64,000 nt of DNA from Methylomonas rapida (GTDB lineage Bacteria; Pseudomonadota; Gammaproteobacteria; Methylococcales; Methylomonadaceae), in the NCBI RefSeq assembly GCF_024360925.2, contig NZ_CP113517.1, positions 2,790,001 through 2,854,000 on the forward strand, in the 5' to 3' direction. The translations under genes were made by a program, and so were the position numbers. Numbering within the stretch: position 1 is the first letter of the stretch; every line of letters begins with the position of its first letter. The notes under the pieces are model-generated. The model saw only the letters and a list, made by a program, of their open reading frames with translations, was not told the origin of the DNA and did no database searches. Shown piece after piece: positions 26,469 through 35,287 of this stretch.

Positions 26469-29075
26469 CTAGAAATCGTTGCTAAAGGCCAAATCAACTT
26501 TTAGCGGCACTCTCAATACCTCCACTTTCGTCGTAGCATCGCGAGCAACTAGGAAGTAATCTTTGTTGCGATTATATGCGCCTGACAACACGGTCAGCAT
26601 CAATGACCGCTTGCGCTCATCCAGCAGTTGCGAGCTACTATCAAAAGTAACGGTCTGTTCGTTACTGATGGACTTATCGCCGTCGCGCAGTGAAATCACC
26701 ACCGACCGCGCTAACACCCGTTCAGAAACCGCCTCATTCTGAATAAACTCAAACCGCTGGGTATTGGTGACAACCTTATTGGAAGCGCCCAACAAGCTGA
26801 TGCTGACTGTCTTGGTTTTGGTCGCTTCCGACTCGCTTTCGCGAATGGCTATCACGGGAACCACGACTTCTTGAGGCATAGCACTACCATGAACAAATCG
26901 TGCCCCACCGGCAAAATGGAAACGACTGGCTCCCTTCGGCACCCAAAAATCGAGACTACCCTCCCGTTCGGTACCTGCCGTCAACGCCGTATTTCCGGAC
27001 CAAGCCTTGTTGGTACTACCAAGATTATGGCCTAGCATATAACGCTTTTTCGCCCGTAAAGTCCCTTCCGGTTTATCGCTTAGTACGGATTTATCCGCTT
27101 CTTCCAGCGCGGATTCCTGATACATAAAGCCGTGGTCCGCCGTTACCAGCACATTCGAGCCATTCAGGCTGTTCACAATAAAACTGACTAACTGCGCAAG
27201 TTCGGTGACCGTATCGGCGGCCGCTTCAAAGGTTTTGCTCTCGGATGATTGCTTATCGCCAATCAGATCGATACGATCATGGTAGATGTAGATCAGTTGC
27301 CGATCCTTTACGAACTCCCGGCCCTTATCTTTGCCCATCACCAGCAAGTCTTCGGCTTTAATGGCGACGCCGGCATAAGCCGCTAAATGCCCGCTACGTT
27401 GTTCTATTGACGATACCGGCTTGCCATCGGCGACAAGATCCAGATTCGCATTGGTTTTGTAAGACAGTGTTTGATGAGGTAGCAAAGCCGCCATACCTAA
27501 GCCGGTATAGCTCGGCAAAACGCCTAATAGGCTGGAAAGGTTAGCTTTGAGTCGGCTTTTACTGTTAATGACCTGAACCAATTCCTCAGCAACTTCATAG
27601 CGGAAGGCATCGGAAATCACCACAAACATCCGTTTGGCACCGCCATCCGATAACGGGCTGACAACCTTGGCGAAAAAGTCTTGCTGATTAATAACAGCCG
27701 GTAGTCGCCAGGTGGACAGCAAACCGGCTTCGCCCTCCAATACGCTATCCCATGCCGAACTCAGCTGAGGAATAAACCAGCCGGAATAATTGGCTTCAAT
27801 CCGTTGTCGTAATTCATGTAAAACCGCCCAGCCCATCGGTTCGACGTATTCCGCCGCGCGATTGAAATGCCGATACAGTTGATCGAAACGAAATAGCTCA
27901 GCTTGATATGCGGAAAACCCTGCCTCGGCGGAAGCGAAACTAAAACCATCCGGATACTGCGCCTTAAGGCTTAGAAATTGCGTACCCGCTTCCAAAGCAT
28001 CATAACTGGCCGCCAATGCTCGACTCACGTCATTCGCATTGGCCAGAATAGAATTAGCCCAATGACCTTCCCGGCGACGGCCAATCAAGGTAAACACCGA
28101 CTCCATCATAGCGCCGGCGCCGCCGAGAACCCTATCTTTCAAGTCGCTGATGATACGCCGCTCGACTTCTTCAAAAGTCATCACTTCAACCAGGTCATCC
28201 GCAGAAAATCCGCTCAGAATCCGATTAAGCTCCAAATCCCTTTCCACAGCGGCGGAAATCAGGTTGTAACTACTGTAATGGCTTAAATCAGAACGCCAGC
28301 GGGACGTAAACACCGAGGCATTGGCGGCCAGATTGCGTTCCGGCAGAATAAAATGCTTTAAAGACTCAGCTGGATCGCATAGCAACGACCGGCAAAAATC
28401 GGTAACCAGGATGCGGAACAGTAAATCGCGCAAGCTGGGGTCGGTTTCCGTGTAGCCGAATAAAGCTTTTGCCAACAACCAAAACGCGTCGCTCAAGTCA
28501 TTGCTGACAATGTCTTGCCATAGTTTCGGCTGAGCATTCAAATCAACATTGCCGTCACTCACCAGCGCAGCAAACAAGCGCTGGAGTATGGAAAACAACT
28601 CTGGCTGGTCTGCGCGAGTCAGAACTGCCAACATTTTACGGTCAAGATCGTCAGCGTTATCGCTGGCAACCACCAAGCGCTTCAAACGTTCAACCCGGTC
28701 TTTGGATCGTAAGAATTTGGCTCGTTCCTTCAAATAGCCACGCAGGCTTTGCGACACTAACCCCAAATCATCCAGCAAGATCGATGTCGAATCGGCTTTA
28801 AAGGATTTACTACGAAGCCGAATATCCAACAGCCAGTCGTGGTGTGGATCAGGCTCGACTTGTTGGCTATAAAGCAACCAGCGTTGATCGAGCTGCCGTT
28901 CAATATCGATTTTGACTTGTAGTGCCGGCGTCTCATTCAGACGAACCAGATTGACGTTTTCCAAGGCAAGGTTGCCAACTGATGCGGAAAACTCGCCATC
29001 TACATCATTCCAGAAAACGATGGCATATGAGGCAAACAGGGTGTTTAACGATTCCGTAATGCGTTGCAAGCTCAA
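26469..29075 (-). CDS. pglZ: BREX phosphatase-like protein PglZ
   Basis: An 868-residue PglZ, full length. The alkaline-phosphatase-like domain shows RMFVVISDAFRYEVAEEL (near residue 485, metal-binding Asp) and NVLVTADHGFMYQ (near 645), with SRFHFAGGARFVHG and the MPQEVVVPVIAI motif further on. The N-terminal third is helical. It is the only BREX enzyme of this fold and is essential in studied type I systems. It lies 12 nt downstream of the TOPRIM-like guest gene, so it still belongs to the same transcript. Confidence 0.93.
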   Translation of the reverse strand: MSLQRITESLNTLFASYAIVFWNDVDGEFSASVGNLALENVNLVRLNETPALQVKIDIERQLDQRWLLYSQQVEPDPHHDWLLDIRLRSKSFKADSTSILLDDLGLVSQSLRGYLKERAKFLRSKDRVERLKRLVVASDNADDLDRKMLAVLTRADQPELFSILQRLFAALVSDGNVDLNAQPKLWQDIVSNDLSDAFWLLAKALFGYTETDPSLRDLLFRILVTDFCRSLLCDPAESLKHFILPERNLAANASVFTSRWRSDLSHYSSYNLISAAVERDLELNRILSGFSADDLVEVMTFEEVERRIISDLKDRVLGGAGAMMESVFTLIGRRREGHWANSILANANDVSRALAASYDALEAGTQFLSLKAQYPDGFSFASAEAGFSAYQAELFRFDQLYRHFNRAAEYVEPMGWAVLHELRQRIEANYSGWFIPQLSSAWDSVLEGEAGLLSTWRLPAVINQQDFFAKVVSPLSDGGAKRMFVVISDAFRYEVAEELVQVINSKSRLKANLSSLLGVLPSYTGLGMAALLPHQTLSYKTNANLDLVADGKPVSSIEQRSGHLAAYAGVAIKAEDLLVMGKDKGREFVKDRQLIYIYHDRIDLIGDKQSSESKTFEAAADTVTELAQLVSFIVNSLNGSNVLVTADHGFMYQESALEEADKSVLSDKPEGTLRAKKRYMLGHNLGSTNKAWSGNTALTAGTEREGSLDFWVPKGASRFHFAGGARFVHGSAMPQEVVVPVIAIRESESEATKTKTVSISLLGASNKVVTNTQRFEFIQNEAVSERVLARSVVISLRDGDKSISNEQTVTFDSSSQLLDERKRSLMLTVLSGAYNRNKDYFLVARDATTKVEVLRVPLKVDLAFSNDF

Positions 29076-29087
29076 AGCTGATTCCCT

Positions 29088-29822
29088 TTAAGTGGTTAAA
29101 TCGTCCAGTGCGAGTTTGAGATCATCCTTAAATGATTTAAAGCTCGGCATTGCTGCGGCGCGGTTAATATCGAATGGAGACTCAGCCAACCAGTCGCATA
29201 GACCATCGGCAGATTTATGTTCGCCAAACGCATCGTCCAATTTTTTCTTGGGATGGTTAGCGGACTCCACATTACCTGGCAGTTCCTCAAGTTGTGCGCA
29301 ACTTTGGTAGTGCTGCGGTTTGGCGGCGCAAAGCCACCACACTTCCGAAGTGGGTTTGGGTAAACAGGGTACGCCACGGCTGAATTGTGAAAATTTAAAG
29401 CCATCGACCATCGATTTCCGCTTGTTTTCCCATGCACCTGCATGCGCAGAACGGGTGGAATCGCAGTCTCTGTGCAAAATGGCTATAGCTTGTTGCCCGC
29501 TTTGAGTTTCCAATTCTTTGGCAATTACACCTAATGCAATAGCGTTGCCAAAGAAATAGCCGGTCTCGGCCTCCTTCTTTTTACTACGCGCGGGTTGCAG
29601 GCGGCCGGGAAGAGTTTTGGCTTTCTCTCGTAAAAATGCCTCGCTACGATAATAAAGCGACTCGCGATTATCCAGGACCGAATGCCCCTTCAACATAGTA
29701 ATCATCTGATCGACCAACACCGTTAATGGTCCAAGAGTAATATCCTCGCCGCTACACCGCCCTAGCGCATTGCTGCAAGCCCCAAAGTCAGTTGGGCCTT
29801 CTCCGCTTAAAACCAAAATCAT
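29088..29822 (-). CDS. TOPRIM-like (DUF4276/RloB-type) nuclease candidate, guest in the BREX operon
   Basis: A 244-residue protein. The acidic motifs fit a TOPRIM fold: VLSGEGPTDFGA with Glu at residue 8, and AIAILHRDCDSTRSA with a DxD near residue 118. This suggests a Mg-dependent nuclease; the family call is from motifs only. Its ATG overlaps the stop of the ATPase gene in an ATGA junction, so the two are translationally coupled. The pair resembles other ATPase-plus-TOPRIM defence pairs (OLD family, and PARIS AriA/AriB by arrangement). It interrupts the usual pglX-pglZ adjacency. Confidence 0.72.
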   Translation of the reverse strand: MILVLSGEGPTDFGACSNALGRCSGEDITLGPLTVLVDQMITMLKGHSVLDNRESLYYRSEAFLREKAKTLPGRLQPARSKKKEAETGYFFGNAIALGVIAKELETQSGQQAIAILHRDCDSTRSAHAGAWENKRKSMVDGFKFSQFSRGVPCLPKPTSEVWWLCAAKPQHYQSCAQLEELPGNVESANHPKKKLDDAFGEHKSADGLCDWLAESPFDINRAAAMPSFKSFKDDLKLALDDLTT

Positions 29823-30979
29823 CCTTGCTTTTCCTGAGCAGACTTTGTTTCCAAGCGATCCAACTCAATGCATTCCTGCGTCAGAGACTCAAGATTGGTA
29901 TCTACAAAAGCATCACCCGGCCCCATGTAACTCAGTTTTTCGCCGATGCGAGGAATGTCGAAGAACCGTCGAATGCGCGATTCGCCCTGTGGTGATTTGT
30001 AAATAAACTGCACCGACTCCCGCGCTAAGTCATCGTCGAGAAAATTTAGAATCAATGGGCTGTGGGTAGTAACCAGTATTTGCTGCGGGCTGGCGACCAA
30101 GGTATCCACTAACTTTTCAATAATTTCTTGATTGATGCCGTTTTCAATCTCGTCCAACAGAATCAAAGAACGATCGGAGTCCGATTGTGCTAAGACCGCA
30201 AGAATACGCAGTAATCCATCGCTTAGATGTGTGGCGTCGGTTTCTAGTCGATGCCCTTCAAACTGTTCTATCACCGAAAGCTTCTTCCAGCCGGCGCGTT
30301 GATTGGTTACCTTGAAATCTTCGAGCTTGGGATAAAAGGTTTGTAATAACTTGACCAATTTTTTTCTGGGTTCGCCTTTGATGCTGTGTAGATAACCCGC
30401 CAACTTTTCGCCACCAGAACCGATGTCGACATCATGGGTACGGGCACTCTTGCGCATAAGTTGCGGCGAAAGCAATTCCAATGAGCGTATGCGCCTTACA
30501 GAATCCCGAAACTCCAATATTGAAGACGGTAACTCTGAGTCTTTTAAAACCGATAACAATGAACCTTGATAAACAAAAGTAATGTTTTGTTTAGGCTGCT
30601 TTTCAATTCGAAACTGCGTACCAGTTGATCTGAAAATATTTTCGCCATCCAAAGTGATAATTTCACCTTTACATTGCAATGCATATCGATTGAAGCTGGC
30701 TCGCCAAATCAGCTTTTGTCCAGTCTTTGTCTCGAATCGCACACCAACATTTAGATTTGTCTCGTTTAGTAATTTAGATTTCAAATCATGGATATCCCAT
30801 CCTCGACTACCCAGCCAATCCTCAATTTGACCGATCATGAGTTGAGAAATGAAATCTAGGCCTTGCAAAACTGTGCTTTTCCCTGACCCATTCATGCCTA
30901 TCAAACAATTGAACTTGTCCAATGGCATTGAAACATCAACAAGCGACTTAAAATTTTGAATTTGAATTTTCTTAATCAT
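29819..30979 (-). CDS. ABC-type AAA ATPase, guest in the BREX operon
   Basis: About 386 residues from ATG 30979 (MIKKIQIQNFKSL); an upstream GTG start is possible but lies deeper in pglX. The gene overlaps the pglX stop by 8 nt. N-terminal LVDVSMPLDKFNCLIGMNGSGKSTVLQG holds Walker A; THLSDGLLRILAVLAQ is signature-like; SLILLDEIENGINQEIIEKL is Walker B; ILVTTHSPLILNFL is the H-loop. This is the AAA_15/AAA_21 ABC-like class used as phage sensors in OLD, Gabija-like and PARIS-like systems. It is coupled to the TOPRIM-like gene and probably forms a complex with it. Confidence 0.85.
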   Translation of the reverse strand: MIKKIQIQNFKSLVDVSMPLDKFNCLIGMNGSGKSTVLQGLDFISQLMIGQIEDWLGSRGWDIHDLKSKLLNETNLNVGVRFETKTGQKLIWRASFNRYALQCKGEIITLDGENIFRSTGTQFRIEKQPKQNITFVYQGSLLSVLKDSELPSSILEFRDSVRRIRSLELLSPQLMRKSARTHDVDIGSGGEKLAGYLHSIKGEPRKKLVKLLQTFYPKLEDFKVTNQRAGWKKLSVIEQFEGHRLETDATHLSDGLLRILAVLAQSDSDRSLILLDEIENGINQEIIEKLVDTLVASPQQILVTTHSPLILNFLDDDLARESVQFIYKSPQGESRIRRFFDIPRIGEKLSYMGPGDAFVDTNLESLTQECIELDRLETKSAQEKQG

Positions 30980-33900
30980 CGCTAGCGCCACCAGTCACTG
31001 CTTTCACCTCAGCCAATAAATCGCCAAACTTGCCATAGTTGACCTTTACGCCGTCGTCGAGGTCGAGCTGGATGCGGCGGTCGGCGTAGTGGCGGAGTTT
31101 TTCGTCGTAGGCGAGCAGTTCAACGTGCTTTTTCTTGAGCTTTTCGATGTCTTTGTTCAGTTTGTTGCGGGCGGCATTGGATGATGCGGCAATGGCGTCC
31201 TTTTCCAGCATTTCGATGCGGGACTGGATTTTGCCGGTGAGCGGTACCACGTACTCGGCGCGCATTCGGGCCAAGGTACCTTCGTGATAGCGGTGCAGGT
31301 AGACCAATGCCTGGAATGCGCCTTGTTTGCCACTGGAAAACAGCCAGTAAATCGGGCGTTTTTTGTAGGTTTGCAGATGGTCTTTAAAGAAGCTGCCGGC
31401 CAGATAGCGGCGGATGGTTTCTTCCGGGGTTTCGTTGGCTTTTTGGCCCAGGCTTTCCGCCAACCAGGCTAGGTTCTCCTCCAGAGTTTCCGCGCCCCAG
31501 ACCGCGAGTAAAAATTCGCGGATGCGATTAGCGGCATCATCTTCAAACCAGAGTTCGTCGGTGATCGGCACGATGCCATCGGCGTCGGCGGGAAATGTGT
31601 TGTAGCGATCAGGATCAAAACCGACATTACCGGCGTGTGCATAAATCAGGCCCGGCTCATCCAGGCTGTAGCGACCCATCATGCAACCTATGGCATAGGA
31701 AATCAGGCGTTGGCAGTCTTTTTCCCGGTCGGCTCTGGCGAGGGAAATTTGCTCTTCTGGGACTTCGGGGGAAAGCTCGTCTTGCAGACCATAGGCCTCG
31801 ATGAACAGACGGTTGTTTTGCTCTTCCATCTGTTGTAGATACTTTATATCTGAATAGTTAGAAATCTTGTGCCGTTCCCATGATAGTTCTAGTGTATTAG
31901 ACTTCAGATTACCGGCCAACCAACTTAAAGTTAGAAAATCCCAAGATAGTTCAGACTGATCCCAGTCAGCTTTTGCAATTTTAACCATATTACTTACTAG
32001 ATGTTCGCAAGCGACATCAATATATGGCAATCTACCAACATCCCCTGATTGAGCAGTTAGTGTTGGGTTTATAATTCCGAGTAAATAATTTGCAACTCGG
32101 GAATTCAAGAAGCCAAGCGTATTTAATACGCTTTTAGTACTTGGGTATAACGCACCACTAGCACTTTCACAGAAAAAATTCTCTTCAAAAACTCTAAAGG
32201 AATTCAAGGAGCTTGTAATACGTCCCCACTCAATTCCAGGCTTGAACAAAAAATCTTTATTTCTGATTGTTGCTTTACCATTGTTTACGATTTCCTTTCC
32301 ATCAGCCCCCCAATTAATCAAATACTCCCTGTTGCCGTACCATCGTCTGTAAGCTCCACCCTTCAAGCATTTTTTCCAATTACTGTTTGCGCAGCTAGAT
32401 ATTTCAAACCATAAGCGTAAAAACTTTTCATTATCACCAATCGTTGATCCCTGTTTAGGATTTGCAAGGCGGCTAATATTTTCCTTAAGTCTGAATAGGT
32501 TTCTAGTTTTATCATTTATCCAATATGCAATAGGGGCTCCTTCAATTGAAGAAAAGTCACACTGCTCAACGGCATAATACTTTTTATTTGAAAGAAAAGT
32601 TTCTCTTTTATCAGAGGATTGCCCAGTATTGTTGAGGTTGACATAGATACCGCCATGTCTCATTAGCGAGGAATTTAATATACTAAAAGAACATGCTTGG
32701 GCTATCTTTGAATTCATCTCTGGAAAACTGTTATAGCCAATTTGCACCAAATTCAGAATGGTTTTTGAATTTATTAATTTCTCTCTGAAACTCTCAAAAC
32801 AAGAAAGAAACATCCAGCTCTGCATCGTCACCATACTGTTAAAGCCAGATGGTTTACACCAGTCAAAGCCACGCTCTATAAACATTGCAAACAAATCCGA
32901 TTTACTATCAGGAAATTGACGTTTGGCATAATCCTTCAAGGACACATTCATGCCTTTGCCACCCATATACGGCGGATTCGCTACCACTGCATCAAACTCC
33001 ATTCCTATAATTTGTGCCTGCCGTACCAATGGCAATAAATCAAACGCTGCTGCATGAGTAAACAGATCGCCGCTTTGAATGGCTTGTTGTAAAGCGTCCT
33101 CCAGTGCCGGCAGTTGTGCATTCAATTCCGCCGGAATTTGAATCAAGGAGCCGAAGGTCTTGGCGTGAGTAAAAATTTCCAGCAAAGAGTTGAGCGTAGG
33201 TTGGGTTAGCGCAGCGTAACCCAACATGTCGGATTTGGAAGCGCTGTCTGCTCCCATTGTTGGGTTACGCCCTCCGCTTTGCTGCGGGCTAACCCAACCT
33301 ACGGAGCCTACGAAACCCGCTAAATGGATGGTCAATTCATCGGGATCCAATCCCTTGCTGTCCTGCAAAGCCAATACATTTAGTTTGGGTGGATTGTCGA
33401 GCAGGCGACGGTCGTCGGCGCGGGCCTTCATCAACAAGGCAAATCCAGCCAATTGTGCAGCTCGGTCGTCAATGTCCAGGCCGTAGAGATTCTTTTCCAG
33501 AATCAAACGCGGAATACTGCGAGGTTGGTAGCCGCGTTCGAGATAAATCGACTTCAATACTTCATAGGCTTCCACCAGGATATGGCCTGATCCGCAAGCC
33601 GGATCGAGGACGGTCAGAGTTTCCGGATTCAGACTGCCGCCATCCTCTGCCATCCGCGTTTGAATCAAGGCGTCTAGTTGGGCTTGTACTTCTGGAGTTT
33701 GTTCGGCAGGCTCGATGTAATAGGGCCAATCATTTTTTAATGTGGATGCAGGATTGGCCATCAACCACAGCCGGCCGACACTGTTTTGCACCAGATATTG
33801 CACGATCCAGTTAGGGGTAAATAACTGGGTGGCGGCCGGAATGTCTTCGGATTTAACCACCTTGCCGATGACCTGATCCTTTCTATCGCTGATGTAAAAC

Positions 33901-34556
33901 TGATACAGCCAGCCGATGATCTCGACCTGGCTCCAGTCTTCCTCCGGAATGGCCTCCACCAGCTTGGCAATGACCGAATCGGTCAGCAGCAAATTGTCGG
34001 GCAACAGTAATTCGGTTTCGTCGTCAATGCGCTCGAATAAAAACGGCATGGCCTTGGATAGCGCGTTACATTGGGCAATCAGTGTCCAACGGTAAAGTTC
34101 GCCATCCTGATCCCCGGCCAATTTGAGTTCGATAGCTCGTTGTGGATTAAGACCCGGAAGATCGCCGCTTTGCGCCAGTTCCGGAGCGTGGCCGAGTATT
34201 TCCGGTAAACCGCCTTCGCGACTGGATAAAACCCGATAGCCATGGTTGAGGTAATCGTGGATCTCCATATACCGCAACGCCGCGAAACGGTTAAACCAGG
34301 TGTAGGCGACGTTCTCCAGGGTTTGAGCAAATCCGTGCTTTTGCATCAACCCGATGAGATTATCGCGTTGCCGGCTGATTTTGGCCGGCCAGGATTGCCC
34401 AGCAATGATCACCAAGTCGCCGGCTTTTTCCGCCGGCGCGATGTTTAGCTGACCGCCTTGTTCGGATAAACCCAGCCTATGCGCACGGGCGGTAACGGCG
34501 GCGATGAAATCTTTACGGGCTTGGGGGGCGTAGGTTTTGAGTTTGGCTTTGTTCAC
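30972..34556 (-). CDS. pglX: BREX adenine-specific DNA methyltransferase PglX
   Basis: A 1,194-residue N6-adenine methyltransferase, full length. SAM motif TVLDPACGSGHILVEAYE lies near residue 318 and the catalytic NPPY in DAVVANPPYMGGKG near 528. The target-recognition half (residues about 540-905, nucleotides 31.8-32.9 kb) is visibly AT-rich compared with the rest, suggesting exchange of the specificity region. Residues near 420-455 are encoded by a palindromic repeat pair (33195-33303) that keeps the frame. In BREX, PglX marks self DNA and is needed for restriction. It is coupled on both sides: 4-nt overlap with the PIN gene, 8-nt overlap with the ATPase. Confidence 0.95.
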   Translation of the reverse strand: MNKAKLKTYAPQARKDFIAAVTARAHRLGLSEQGGQLNIAPAEKAGDLVIIAGQSWPAKISRQRDNLIGLMQKHGFAQTLENVAYTWFNRFAALRYMEIHDYLNHGYRVLSSREGGLPEILGHAPELAQSGDLPGLNPQRAIELKLAGDQDGELYRWTLIAQCNALSKAMPFLFERIDDETELLLPDNLLLTDSVIAKLVEAIPEEDWSQVEIIGWLYQFYISDRKDQVIGKVVKSEDIPAATQLFTPNWIVQYLVQNSVGRLWLMANPASTLKNDWPYYIEPAEQTPEVQAQLDALIQTRMAEDGGSLNPETLTVLDPACGSGHILVEAYEVLKSIYLERGYQPRSIPRLILEKNLYGLDIDDRAAQLAGFALLMKARADDRRLLDNPPKLNVLALQDSKGLDPDELTIHLAGFVGSVGWVSPQQSGGRNPTMGADSASKSDMLGYAALTQPTLNSLLEIFTHAKTFGSLIQIPAELNAQLPALEDALQQAIQSGDLFTHAAAFDLLPLVRQAQIIGMEFDAVVANPPYMGGKGMNVSLKDYAKRQFPDSKSDLFAMFIERGFDWCKPSGFNSMVTMQSWMFLSCFESFREKLINSKTILNLVQIGYNSFPEMNSKIAQACSFSILNSSLMRHGGIYVNLNNTGQSSDKRETFLSNKKYYAVEQCDFSSIEGAPIAYWINDKTRNLFRLKENISRLANPKQGSTIGDNEKFLRLWFEISSCANSNWKKCLKGGAYRRWYGNREYLINWGADGKEIVNNGKATIRNKDFLFKPGIEWGRITSSLNSFRVFEENFFCESASGALYPSTKSVLNTLGFLNSRVANYLLGIINPTLTAQSGDVGRLPYIDVACEHLVSNMVKIAKADWDQSELSWDFLTLSWLAGNLKSNTLELSWERHKISNYSDIKYLQQMEEQNNRLFIEAYGLQDELSPEVPEEQISLARADREKDCQRLISYAIGCMMGRYSLDEPGLIYAHAGNVGFDPDRYNTFPADADGIVPITDELWFEDDAANRIREFLLAVWGAETLEENLAWLAESLGQKANETPEETIRRYLAGSFFKDHLQTYKKRPIYWLFSSGKQGAFQALVYLHRYHEGTLARMRAEYVVPLTGKIQSRIEMLEKDAIAASSNAARNKLNKDIEKLKKKHVELLAYDEKLRHYADRRIQLDLDDGVKVNYGKFGDLLAEVKAVTGGASDD
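33195..33303. repeat. Palindromic repeat pair inserted in frame within pglX
   Basis: Two inverted units: GTAGGTTGGGTTAGC...GCGTAACCCAACA at 33196-33225 and TGTTGGGTTACG...CTAACCCAACCTAC at 33258-33302. Each unit is itself a hairpin (9-bp GTTGGGTTA / TAACCCAAC stem), and the two face each other, as in REP/BIME-type palindromic elements. The pair lies inside the pglX reading frame and adds about 36 residues without a stop or frameshift. No other copy is present in the window. Confidence 0.75.
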
Positions 34557-34975
34557 TCGGTGTAATCCTTTAGTAGCAAAATCCGACCACTTCCTTCAGC
34601 TTTTCGGTAATAGACGTTATCGGCGGTAATCAACGTCGCACCAGGCGTGTTTAATGCGACGGCGTGATAGAGGGTATCGAACAGGTGATGCCGATAACGG
34701 GCGGCAAGGTCGATGGCGGTAATATAGATTCCGGGGTCATCAGCGATACGACTTTCAATGTTTAATAAATCAAACAGATCGTCTTCCGCTTCGTCGGGCT
34801 TTTCTCGGGTCAACACCGCCGCTACTTCGGCAATAAAATGCGGCGGCTGAAGGAGGCGTATGCGCCCCTCGTCGACACCATCAAGAAGGGTTAAAGCTCG
34901 ATCACAATCGGCTTCGTTTTCTCGGTCTTGGAAGAACCATTTCAGCGCAACACTGGCATCTACCACCAATATCAT
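34553..34975 (-). CDS. PIN-domain toxin, VapC-like
   Basis: A 140-residue PIN-domain protein with the expected acidic residues: LVVDASVALKWFF at the N terminus, HFIAEVAAVL, LFDTLYHAVAL and TLITADNVYYRK. Predicted Mg-dependent RNase toxin. The start overlaps the antitoxin stop (ATGA) and its end overlaps the pglX start by 4 nt, so the toxin-antitoxin pair is stitched into the BREX transcript. It could act as an addiction module stabilising the operon. Confidence 0.85.
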   Translation of the reverse strand: MILVVDASVALKWFFQDRENEADCDRALTLLDGVDEGRIRLLQPPHFIAEVAAVLTREKPDEAEDDLFDLLNIESRIADDPGIYITAIDLAARYRHHLFDTLYHAVALNTPGATLITADNVYYRKAEGSGRILLLKDYTE

Positions 34976-35205
34976 GGACGACCGTCTTCACGTGCTGCAC
35001 GAATCTGTTCATTTGTTAGCGCCGGCGCGTGTTTGCGTCGTTCCACGATTCTCGCGATTGCTTGGTGACTACGTTGTTTGCGTTCCGCGCGTTCGACGGC
35101 CTCGCGCATTAAATCAGCAATCACGGCACTTTTGTTTTGTCCTTGATAGGCGGCATTGAACGCATCTTTGACGTCGTCGGGAACGCTGAAATTCACGGTA
35201 GCCAT
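34972..35205 (-). CDS. Ribbon-helix-helix antitoxin
   Basis: A 77-residue protein. The N-terminal strand ATVNFSVPDDVKDAFNAAY and the following helices fit a ribbon-helix-helix DNA-binding domain; the basic C-terminal tail would contact the toxin. A GAGTGAG stretch precedes the ATG. It lies 82 nt downstream of brxC and directly before the PIN toxin. The gap contains TTGTTGAAGATTTCAACAA-type dyad sequence (35219-35238), a plausible operator for autoregulation. Confidence 0.8.
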   Translation of the reverse strand: MATVNFSVPDDVKDAFNAAYQGQNKSAVIADLMREAVERAERKQRSHQAIARIVERRKHAPALTNEQIRAAREDGRP

Positions 35206-35218
35206 GACTCACTCCTGG

Positions 35219-35238
35219 ATTGTTGAAGATTTCAACAA
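35219..35238. promoter_or_regulatory. Inverted repeat upstream of the RHH/PIN pair
   Basis: TTGTTGAAgattTCAACAAA: the arms TTGTTGA and TCAACAA flank a short spacer, 14 bp before the antitoxin start. Ribbon-helix-helix antitoxins usually bind such dyads to repress their own operon, so this is a likely operator giving the cassette its own promoter inside the BREX transcript. Confidence 0.5.
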
Positions 35239-35287
35239 ATTATTAGCCATTGCCATGGAAAGTGCAACGATTTATAGACAGTCGCCT

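Noticed and set aside
33226..33814. Plus-strand ORFs of 86 and 141 codons within pglX
   Set aside because: Antisense to a well-supported methyltransferase; partly created by the palindromic repeat pair.
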